13,194 bases of DNA, from the NCBI GenBank assembly GCA_937915765.1, contig CALGHE010000154.1:1-13194 (forward strand), in the 5' to 3' direction. The position numbers were made by a program, and so were the translations under genes. Each line of letters starts with the position of its first letter. The stretch's first letter is position 1. Source of the DNA: an uncultured Bacteroidales bacterium. GTDB lineage: Bacteria; Bacteroidota; Bacteroidia; Bacteroidales; Paludibacteraceae. The notes under the pieces are model-generated. The model had not been told where the DNA came from, did not search any database, and was given only the letters and a program-made list of their open reading frames with translations. Positions 1 to 9,728 of this stretch are shown here, in pieces.

Positions 1-1413
1 TCCGCTGCCCGTAAACTCAGCGCCTATCATCGCCATATTGAAGCTATGGCCCCACTTTGTGCGGTGGTCAGCCTTCGCCTTTAGCGAATAAGTGATTGGC
101 TTTGTGTCGATTACCGAGTTGAGATACCAGTATCCCGTAGGGCTGAGGATGATGTTGGCATCGGGATTTTTGTCATATATCTCGCCCACGAAGTAGCCCT
201 GCTCCGTGGTGTGAATAAAGGGCTGTGTCGAGGCGCTATTCTTGTTCTCGGATTGTGTCGTTGTGCGGTCGCTGTACGATGCGGTCGCTTGTAGGGTGAG
301 GTTTGTTATCCAACTACGGTTGATAAGCCAGTTGAGCTTGATGTTGCCACGCAGGGCATAGTCACGCATCTTGGTATATGTCTCCTTAAACTGGTCGGGG
401 TCGGCCTCGGAGTTGTAGCCGCCGAAGTTACCCGCCACGCCAAAGCTAAAATGCAGAGGCTGGTTGCGGTGGTCATTGAAGGTGTTAGAATAGTTGATGT
501 TTAGGTTATTACGCTCATAGGCCGTATATGGTGAGGATAGATTTGTAATCGAGCGTGTGCGCTCGGCGTTGAGGTTTATGGTGCCCGCCTTCTTCGATAG
601 TTTGATGCCCTTGCTCAAGGCTATCTGCTTGGTCTTGGGCTCAAACATTATGTCGATGATAAAGGGCGAGCGACCCTTGCGCGTATTAATCTTTACTATG
701 CCGTTGGAGAGGTCGCCATACTCCACTGAGGGGATGCCCGTGACGATCTCTACGGACTCAATATTTGATATGCCGACATTGCGGAGGTCAATACCTTTGA
801 GTTCGTCGGTTGCGGCGTTGTTGCCAAGACGCATACCATCGATATCGATGGCTGTGCCGAACGAGGCGTTGCCCATCTCGCTACCGCTGCCCGTGTTGAG
901 GGCTATGCGGTTGGCTCCCGATGCGAGGTTCTGGTCGCCTGTGGTCTTACCGCCGGGGAGCAGGGTGGTGATGTTGCTCACATTGAGCATCTGTGAGTGG
1001 TCGAGCGTTGTGCGGTCTACAACAAATGTTGTGGCATTGCTCTCGGTACGGCGCTGTGCCGTGACGACAACTTCGTCGATGGCGAGGTTGCTCTCCGCAA
1101 GTTTTATGATATAAGGTATAGGTGCTTTTGAAAGATCTACCTCGAACTTCTGAGCCACATATCCGAGCGACGAAACCTCGATGGTGGCGATCAAAGATGT
1201 GATGTTGTGAATGGCAAAGTTACCCTCACCATCCGTAATGGCCCAGAGTGCTCCGCCATCGACAACCACGGTTGCACCTACCACGCTTTTATCATCACTA
1301 AAAGTGGTTACCCGACCTGCAAAAGTATAGCCTTCTTGTGCCTGTGCCGTTAGTGCTACAGCCACAAATGCAATAGTACAAATGATTGATTTTAAACTAT
1401 TAATAGATTTTAA
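1..1413 (-). CDS. TonB-dependent outer membrane receptor, N-terminal part (runs off left edge, no clear start)
   Basis: This frame is open on the minus strand across the whole interval, with no in-frame stop. Counting from 1413, residues 1-25 look like a Sec signal peptide (Lys-containing n-region, hydrophobic core, cleavage after AQA). Residues about 30-110 form a carboxypeptidase-regulatory-like beta sandwich (GRV, GATVVV, TDGEGNFAI, GYVAQKFEV). From about 112 comes a TonB-box/plug region beginning IDEVVVTAQ, with NIESVEIVTG and VEYGDLSNGIVKINTRKG. The beta-barrel starts after about 252 and is cut by the window edge. Such proteins take up ligands across the outer membrane using TonB energy. 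The ligand cannot be told, and I see no typical SusC signature. No ATG, GTG or TTG lies at the signal-peptide start: TTA occupies 1413-1411. The nearest upstream in-frame ATG, at 1461, is inside tuf and would give an overlong n-region. Glu codons are 18 GAG to 3 GAA, unlike the ribosomal genes to the right. Confidence 0.9.
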
Positions 1414-1417
1414 AGCT

Positions 1418-2605
1418 ATGGCAAAAGAAAAATTTGAGCGTTCGAAACCGCACGTAAACATCGGTACTATCGGACACGTTGACCACGGTAAGACTACTCT
1501 TACTGCTGCTATCACCACAGTTCTTGCAAACAAGGGTTTGTCTGAGCTTCGTTCTTTCGATTCTATCGACAACGCACCTGAGGAGAAGGAGCGTGGTATT
1601 ACCATTAACACTGCTCACGTAGAGTATCAGACTGCTTCACGTCACTATGCACACGTTGACTGCCCGGGTCACGCCGACTATGTAAAGAACATGGTAACTG
1701 GTGCTGCTCAGATGGACGGTGCTATCATCGTTGTTGCTTCTACTGACGGTCCAATGCCTCAGACTCGTGAGCACATCCTTTTGGCTCGTCAGGTAAACGT
1801 TCCAAGAATCGTTGTTTTCATGAACAAGTGTGACATGGTTGACGACGCTGAAATGTTGGATTTGGTAGAAATGGAAATGCGTGAATTGCTTTCATTCTAT
1901 GAATTCGATGGTGACAACACTCCTGTAATCCGCGGTTCGGCTCTTGGTGCTTTGAACGGCGTTCCTGAATGGGAAGAAAAAATCATGGAATTGATGGAAG
2001 CTGTTGACAACTGGATCCAGTTGCCTCCACGTGACATCGATAAGCCTTTCTTGATGCCAGTTGAAGACGTGTTCTCTATCACTGGTCGTGGTACTGTTGC
2101 TACAGGTCGTGTTGAAACAGGTATCATCAAGGTTGGTGAAGAAGTTGAAATCATCGGTCTTGGTGCTGAAAAGATGAAGTCAACTGTTACTGGTGTTGAA
2201 ATGTTCCGCAAATTGTTGGATCAGGGTGAAGCTGGTGACAACGTAGGTTTGTTGCTTCGTGGTATCAACAAGGACGAAATCAAGCGTGGTATGGTTCTTT
2301 GTAAGCCAGGCCAGGTTACTCCTCACACTGACTTCAAGGCTTCTGTTTATATCTTGAAGAAAGAAGAAGGTGGTCGTCACACTCCATTCCACAACAAATA
2401 CCGTCCTCAGTTCTACATCCGTACATTGGACGTTACTGGCGAAATCACTTTGCCAGAAGGAACTGAAATGGTTATGCCAGGTGACAACTTGGAAATCCAG
2501 GTTAAGTTGATTTATCCAGTAGCTTGCAACGAAGGTCTTCGTTTCGCTATCCGTGAAGGTGGTAGAACTGTAGGTTCTGGTCAGATCACTGCAATCCTTG
2601 ATTAA
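1418..2605 (+). CDS. tuf: Elongation factor Tu
   Basis: This is the GTPase that delivers aminoacyl-tRNA to the ribosomal A site in the cytoplasm. The protein has 395 residues, the usual length for Bacteroidales. GTP-binding motifs are intact: GHVDHGKT (19-26), RGIT (59-62), DCPGH (81-85), NKCD (136-139) and GSAL (173-176). Domains 2 and 3 follow, including GRGTVATGR and GGRHTPFHNKYRPQFY. I chose the start at 1418 (MAKEKFERSKPHVNIG), which matches the family. An in-frame ATG at 1382 would add 12 residues that lie in the receptor's signal-peptide region. The gene is compositionally split: Glu is 7 GAG to 1 GAA before 1772, and 27 GAA to 0 GAG from 1850 on. Recombination or a chimeric assembly is therefore possible, although the protein stays intact. 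A terminator-like hairpin and tRNA-Trp follow directly. Confidence 0.98.
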   Translation: MAKEKFERSKPHVNIGTIGHVDHGKTTLTAAITTVLANKGLSELRSFDSIDNAPEEKERGITINTAHVEYQTASRHYAHVDCPGHADYVKNMVTGAAQMDGAIIVVASTDGPMPQTREHILLARQVNVPRIVVFMNKCDMVDDAEMLDLVEMEMRELLSFYEFDGDNTPVIRGSALGALNGVPEWEEKIMELMEAVDNWIQLPPRDIDKPFLMPVEDVFSITGRGTVATGRVETGIIKVGEEVEIIGLGAEKMKSTVTGVEMFRKLLDQGEAGDNVGLLLRGINKDEIKRGMVLCKPGQVTPHTDFKASVYILKKEEGGRHTPFHNKYRPQFYIRTLDVTGEITLPEGTEMVMPGDNLEIQVKLIYPVACNEGLRFAIREGGRTVGSGQITAILD

Positions 2606-2622
2606 TATTTAATCATAATAAC

Positions 2623-2649
2623 GGACTTCCTGCTTGCGGGAAGTCTTTT
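2623..2649 (+). terminator. Terminator-like hairpin after tuf, flush with tRNA-Trp
   Basis: GGACTTCC (2623-2630) pairs with GGAAGTCT (2639-2646; outermost pair G-T) around an 8-nt loop. A T-run at 2646-2649 follows. This is the shape of an intrinsic terminator, though the T-run is short. It lies 18 nt after the tuf stop, and its last T touches the first base of the tRNA. It probably trims or attenuates tuf transcription, with read-through supplying the tRNA and the secE-nusG genes. Confidence 0.7.
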
Positions 2650-2722
2650 ACGGGCTTAGCTCAGTTGGTAGAGCACTGGTCTCCAAAACCAGGTGTCGGG
2701 AGTTCGAGCCTCTCAGCCCGTG
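2650..2722 (+). tRNA. trnW: tRNA-Trp (anticodon CCA)
   Basis: A 73-nt cloverleaf can be drawn. The acceptor arms ACGGGCT (2650-2656) and AGCCCGT (2715-2721) pair over 7 bp, with G as the discriminator base. The D arm is GCTC/GAGC. The anticodon stem is CTGGT/ACCAG, with loop CTCCAAA and anticodon CCA at 2683-2685. The T arm is GGGAG/CTCTC, with loop TTCGAGC. The 3' CCA is not encoded, so it must be added after transcription. A Trp tRNA between tuf and secE is the usual arrangement in Bacteroidales as I know it. Confidence 0.97.
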
Positions 2723-2738
2723 CTAAAACATAATAAAA

Positions 2739-2927
2739 ATGAAAGAGTACATCAAAGAATCATACGACGAACTTGTCAATAAGGTCTCTTGGCCTACATT
2801 GACGGAGGTTGCGAACAGCGCGATAGTTGTTATTATAGCTTCCCTACTAATCGCTTTAGTTGTTTTTGCAATGGACTCAGGATTCGAGGCCCTCATGAAA
2901 ATCGTTTATAAATCTTTAATTAACTAA
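2739..2927 (+). CDS. secE: Preprotein translocase subunit SecE
   Basis: The 62-residue product is the short SecE type with one transmembrane helix, which clamps SecY in the inner-membrane Sec channel. The N-terminal amphipathic helix (KEYIKESYDELVNKVSWPT, 2-20) ends in the family's WPT motif. A single hydrophobic segment spans about 27-45 (SAIVVIIASLLIALVVFAM), followed by a short tail. The gene sits 16 nt after tRNA-Trp and 9 nt before nusG, the classic secE-nusG pair. Its codon use is less biased than that of tuf or rplL, which fits lower expression. Confidence 0.96.
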   Translation: MKEYIKESYDELVNKVSWPTLTEVANSAIVVIIASLLIALVVFAMDSGFEALMKIVYKSLIN

Positions 2928-2936
2928 AGTAGGGGT

Positions 2937-3494
2937 ATGTCTGAGATTGAAAAAAAATGGTACGTTCTTCGTGCCATTAGCGGAAAAGAGAACAAGGTTA
3001 AGGAATATCTTGATGCTGAAATCAGGAATTCTAATCTTGGGAAATACGTTTCTCAGGTACTGATTCCTACAGAAAAGGTGTATCAAATCAGAAATGGTAA
3101 GAAAATCTCTAAGGAGAGGACTTACTTGCCTGGTTATGTGCTGGTAGAGGCTGCATTGGTTGGTGAGGTTCCTCATCAGTTGGCTAACACGCCGAATGTT
3201 ATCGGATTCTTGGGCGATGGTTCGAAAAGCACCGGGGACACTCCAGTGCCTCTGCGTCAGAGCGAGGTTAACAGGATTCTCGGAAAGGTTGACGAACTTC
3301 AGGACTCTACAGAAGAGATAAGCAACCCATTCTTTGTTGGGGAAACGGTGAAAGTGGCTCATGGACCGTTCAGCGGATTCAGCGGAATCATCGAAGAGGT
3401 TAATAGCGAGAGAAAGAAACTGAAGGTGATGGTCAAGATCTTTGGAAGGAAAACTCCGTTAGAATTGGGCTTTTTGCAAGTTGAGAAAGAGTAA
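2937..3494 (+). CDS. nusG: Transcription termination/antitermination protein NusG
   Basis: The 185-residue product has an N-terminal NGN domain of about 110 residues (KKWYVLRAISGKENKVKEYL near the start, then RTYLPGYVLVE at 61-71 and NTPNVIGFLG at 84-93). A C-terminal KOW domain covers 132-184 (FFVGETVKVAHGPFSGFSG, FGRKTPLELGFLQVE). NusG binds the RNA polymerase clamp, supports processive elongation, and links polymerase to Rho or to ribosomal protein S10. It lies 9 nt after secE and 55 nt before rplK, so it is probably on the same transcript. The gene ends in tandem stops (TAA TAG). Confidence 0.98.
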   Translation: MSEIEKKWYVLRAISGKENKVKEYLDAEIRNSNLGKYVSQVLIPTEKVYQIRNGKKISKERTYLPGYVLVEAALVGEVPHQLANTPNVIGFLGDGSKSTGDTPVPLRQSEVNRILGKVDELQDSTEEISNPFFVGETVKVAHGPFSGFSGIIEEVNSERKKLKVMVKIFGRKTPLELGFLQVEKE

Positions 3495-3549
3495 TAGGAG
3501 GTTCGCCGAAAATTACCCGTTGTAAAATTAAATAAAAATTCAAAACAAA

Positions 3550-3993
3550 ATGGCTAAAGAAGTTGCTGGACTTATCAAATTACAGATAAAAGGGGGCGCT
3601 GCAAATCCATCTCCTCCGGTAGGACCTGCTTTGGGTTCTAAGGGGATTAATATCATGGAGTTTTGCAAACAGTTTAATGCCAGAACCCAGGACAAAGCTG
3701 GTAAGGTTTTGCCGGTTGTTATCACGTATTATACAGATAAGTCTTTTGATTTTGTCATCAAAACTCCACCGGTTGCAATTCAGTTGTTGGAAATAACTAA
3801 GCAAAAGAGTGGTTCTGCAGAGCCAAACCGTAAGAAAATCGCTGAAGTGACTTGGGAACAGGTTAAGGCGATTGCTGCGGACAAGATGGCTGACTTGAAC
3901 TGTTTTACTCTTGAAGCAGCAATGACAATGGTTGCCGGAACTGCGAGAAGTATGGGTATCACCGTCAAAGGAGAATTCCCTGGTAATAATTAA
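3550..3993 (+). CDS. rplK: 50S ribosomal protein L11
   Basis: The 147-residue product is full length. The Pro-rich N-terminal region GGAANPSPPVGPALGSKGIN (15-34) is the L11 hallmark next to the thiostrepton-binding part of the 23S rRNA GTPase-associated centre. The C-terminal rRNA-binding domain follows, with the conserved motif around DLNCFTLEAAMTMVAGTARSMGI (115-137). L11 forms the base of the L12 stalk, where the translation factors work. The start at 3550 (MAKEVAGLIK) has an A-rich upstream stretch instead of a Shine-Dalgarno site. The gene is 17 nt upstream of rplA. Confidence 0.98.
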   Translation: MAKEVAGLIKLQIKGGAANPSPPVGPALGSKGINIMEFCKQFNARTQDKAGKVLPVVITYYTDKSFDFVIKTPPVAIQLLEITKQKSGSAEPNRKKIAEVTWEQVKAIAADKMADLNCFTLEAAMTMVAGTARSMGITVKGEFPGNN

Positions 3994-4010
3994 TTAACGC
4001 TTCAATTGAA

Positions 4011-4709
4011 ATGGGTAAACTTACAAAAAAACAAAAGTTAGCTTTAGAAAAAGTTGAAGAGGGGAAGGCTTATTCTCTAAAGGAAGCTGCAGAGTTGGTG
4101 AAGGAAATTACTTCTACTAAGTTCGACGCTTCAGTTGATATTGATGTTCGCTTGGGTGTTGACCCAAGAAAGGCAAATCAGATGGTCAGAGGTGTAGTTT
4201 CACTTCCTCATGGTACTGGTAAGGAAACACGTGTATTGGTGCTTTGTACTCCAGATGCTGAAGCTGATGCTAAGGCTGCAGGTGCAGACTACGTGGGTCT
4301 TGACGAGTATATCGAAAAGCTTAAAGGTGGCTGGACAGATGTGGATGTTATCATCACAATGCCTTCTATCATGGGTAAAATAGGTGCTTTGGGTCGTGTG
4401 CTTGGTCCTCGCGGATTGATGCCAAACCCTAAGAGCGGTACTGTTACTAATGAAGTGGGCAAGGCTGTAAAAGAGGTTAAACAAGGTAAGATCGACTTCA
4501 AGGTTGACAAATTTGGTATAGTTCATACTTCTGTGGGTAAGGTTTCTTTCACTGCAGACAAGATTTATGACAATGCTAAGGAATTTATCAACACTTTGAT
4601 TAAGTTGAAACCTTCTTCTGCTAAAGGTACATACGTAAAGAGCATTTATCTTTCAAGTACGATGAGTTTGGGTATTAAGATCGACCCTAAATCAGTTGAT
4701 GAAAATTAA
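4011..4709 (+). CDS. rplA: 50S ribosomal protein L1
   Basis: The 232-residue product has the L1 signature IGALGRVLGPRGLMPNPKSG within residues 123-144 and the N-terminal MGKLTKKQKLALEKVE. L1 binds 23S rRNA at the mobile L1 stalk and helps release deacylated tRNA from the E site. In other bacteria it also represses its own rplK-rplA mRNA. I could not identify a matching RNA site in the 55-nt rplK leader. The gene lies 17 nt after rplK and 14 nt before rplJ, which indicates tight co-transcription. Confidence 0.98.
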   Translation: MGKLTKKQKLALEKVEEGKAYSLKEAAELVKEITSTKFDASVDIDVRLGVDPRKANQMVRGVVSLPHGTGKETRVLVLCTPDAEADAKAAGADYVGLDEYIEKLKGGWTDVDVIITMPSIMGKIGALGRVLGPRGLMPNPKSGTVTNEVGKAVKEVKQGKIDFKVDKFGIVHTSVGKVSFTADKIYDNAKEFINTLIKLKPSSAKGTYVKSIYLSSTMSLGIKIDPKSVDEN

Positions 4710-4723
4710 TAACTTTAGAACAC

Positions 4724-5242
4724 ATGAAAAAGGAAGATAAAAGCGCTATAATAGAACAGTTGGTTGCTGTTCTTGACGAGTACAGTCACTTTTACATTAC
4801 TGACTCTTTGGAATTGAACGCTGAAGACACAAGCGCATTGAGAAGAGCTTGCTTCAATCAGGATATTAAGTTGATTGTTGTGAAGAACACTCTGCTCAGA
4901 AAGGCGTTGGAACAGAAAGGCGATTTCTCTCCGTTGTTCGAGACGTTGAAAGGCACAACATCATTGATGCTTTCTAACACTGGTAACGCTCCGGCTAAAT
5001 TGATAAAGGAATTTAGCAAAAACAATAAGGCGGGCAAACCGGTTTTGAAAGCCGCTTATGTTGAGGAAAGCTTCTATGTCGGAGCTGAACAGCTGGACGT
5101 GCTTGCTACAATCAAGAGCAAAAACGAACTTATCGGAGACGTTATCTCTTTGCTTCAGTCTCCAGCAAAGAACGTTATTTCGGCTCTTCAGTCGGGCGGA
5201 AATACTCTACACGGCGTGTTGAAAACACTCGCAGAAAAATAA
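4724..5242 (+). CDS. rplJ: 50S ribosomal protein L10
   Basis: The 172-residue product anchors the L7/L12 dimers to the 50S subunit. The N-terminal rRNA-binding domain includes LRRACFNQDIKLIVVKNTLLRKAL (about 39-62), with the conserved VVKNTL motif. The central part carries GTTSLMLS and GKPVLKAAYVE. The C-terminal helix that binds L12 ends in LLQSPAKNVISALQSGG and HGVLKTLAEK. The 14-nt gap after rplA leaves no room for a long L10-type regulatory leader, so any control would have to use coding RNA or the upstream leader. Confidence 0.98.
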   Translation: MKKEDKSAIIEQLVAVLDEYSHFYITDSLELNAEDTSALRRACFNQDIKLIVVKNTLLRKALEQKGDFSPLFETLKGTTSLMLSNTGNAPAKLIKEFSKNNKAGKPVLKAAYVEESFYVGAEQLDVLATIKSKNELIGDVISLLQSPAKNVISALQSGGNTLHGVLKTLAEK

Positions 5243-5285
5243 TTAAAAACAATTTAGGTAATAACATTTTTAAAATAAAAATAAA

Positions 5286-5663
5286 ATGGCAGATTTGAAA
5301 GCTTTTGCAGAACAATTGGTTAACTTGACAGTTAAAGAAGTTAATGAACTTGCTGAAATTTTGAAAAACGAGTACGGTATCGAACCTGCTGCTGCAGCTG
5401 TTGCTGTTGCTGCTGGTCCTGCTGCTGGTGCTGCTGGTGCAGCTGAAGAAAAGACATCTTTCGATGTTATTTTGAAGTCAGCTGGTGCAAACAAACTTGC
5501 AATCGTTAAGTTGGTTAAGGAATTGACAGGTCTTGGTTTGAAGGAAGCTAAAGACATGGTTGACGGTGCTCCTAGCGCAATCAAAGAAGGTATGGCTAAG
5601 GCTGAAGCAGAAGGTCTTAAGAAACAACTTGAAGAAGCTGGAGCTGAAGTTGAACTTAAATAA
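5286..5663 (+). CDS. rplL: 50S ribosomal protein L7/L12
   Basis: The 125-residue product is the multicopy stalk protein that recruits translation GTPases. The N-terminal dimerisation domain (about 1-33) is followed by an Ala/Gly/Pro hinge (about 34-53). The C-terminal factor-binding domain contains the conserved KLAIVKLVKELTGLGLKEAK (70-89). Codon use is strongly biased, as expected for a very highly expressed gene: Glu is 16 GAA to 1 GAG. That matches the 3' part of tuf but not its 5' part. The upstream 43 nt are almost purely A/T, typical of Bacteroidota starts. A strong hairpin and T-run follow before rpoB. Confidence 0.98.
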   Translation: MADLKAFAEQLVNLTVKEVNELAEILKNEYGIEPAAAAVAVAAGPAAGAAGAAEEKTSFDVILKSAGANKLAIVKLVKELTGLGLKEAKDMVDGAPSAIKEGMAKAEAEGLKKQLEEAGAEVELK

Positions 5664-5668
5664 TAATC

Positions 5669-5680
5669 CCCGTATTCGGG
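5669..5680 (+). other. Short hairpin just after rplL
   Basis: CCCG (5669-5672) pairs with CGGG (5677-5680) around a TATT loop, 5 nt after the rplL stop and 5 nt before the larger terminator hairpin. No T-run follows. It may protect the rplL mRNA 3' end, but it could also be chance. Confidence 0.35.
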
Positions 5681-5685
5681 AGTTT

Positions 5686-5722
5686 GGTTTAGAACCTTTT
5701 ATCGGAGGTTCTAAACCTTTTT
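5686..5722 (+). terminator. Intrinsic terminator/attenuator between rplL and rpoB
   Basis: A perfect 12-bp stem, GGTTTAGAACCT (5686-5697) with AGGTTCTAAACC (5706-5717), encloses an 8-nt loop. TTTTT (5718-5722) follows directly. This is the best intrinsic terminator in the window. In E. coli the rplL-rpoB gap holds a partial terminator that lowers rpoBC expression relative to the ribosomal genes. The same role is inferred here, since rpoB begins only 40 nt downstream and no recognisable promoter intervenes. Confidence 0.8.
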
Positions 5723-5762
5723 ATGTCTGTAATTTCTTTGGGTTCAACTAATATCTTCGAAA

Positions 5763-9575
<3,813 letters not shown>

Positions 9576-9585
9576 CAATATATTG

Positions 9586-9613
9586 CATCTCCCTTTTCGG
9601 AGGGAGATGTTTT
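9586..9613 (+). terminator. Terminator-like hairpin between rpoB and rpoC
   Basis: CATCTCCCT (9586-9594) pairs perfectly with AGGGAGATG (9601-9609) around a 6-nt loop. TTTT (9610-9613) follows. It starts 10 nt after the rpoB stop. It has the form of an intrinsic terminator, so rpoC would depend on read-through or on its own promoter. It could instead be a processing or stability element. Confidence 0.7.
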
Positions 9614-9728
9614 CCTCGTTATAATTTTTTATAACTCTTTATATATAATTGGAAGCGGTCTCTTTGAAGCGGCTCTTCGAAATTTATAAAGAACTATATT
9701 ATTTTAGAATATTTAAACAGCTTTTTAT
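9614..9728 (+). other. A/T-rich rpoC leader with a 14-nt imperfect repeat
   Basis: This 115-nt stretch precedes rpoC. It is mostly A/T, except for two adjacent 14-nt units that both begin GAAGCGG (9652-9665 and 9666-9679). The second unit can fold as a GAAG/CTTC hairpin (9666-9678). A TTTG at 9663-9666 resembles a Bacteroides -33 element, but no TAnnTTTG lies at the right distance, so I do not call a promoter. Confidence 0.4.

Noticed and set aside
557..1114. 185-codon plus-strand open frame within the receptor region
   Set aside because: The minus-strand receptor reading has clear plug and regulatory domains across the same bases; the plus frame has no recognisable features.
1382..1417. In-frame upstream start that would add 12 residues to EF-Tu
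   Set aside because: EF-Tu proteins begin MAKEKFER or similar; the added residues fall in the receptor signal-peptide region.
3496..3501. Perfect AGGAGG Shine-Dalgarno-like sequence just after nusG
   Set aside because: No start codon follows at a usable distance (the next gene starts at 3550), and Bacteroidota rarely rely on such sites.
5560..5751. 63-codon frame overlapping the end of rplL and the terminator
   Set aside because: It crosses the terminator hairpin, is offset from rplL, and its product is low-complexity.
9663..9692. Possible Bacteroides-type promoter for rpoC (TTTG with TATAAAGA downstream)
   Set aside because: The downstream element does not match TAnnTTTG, so the call would rest on a 4-base match alone.
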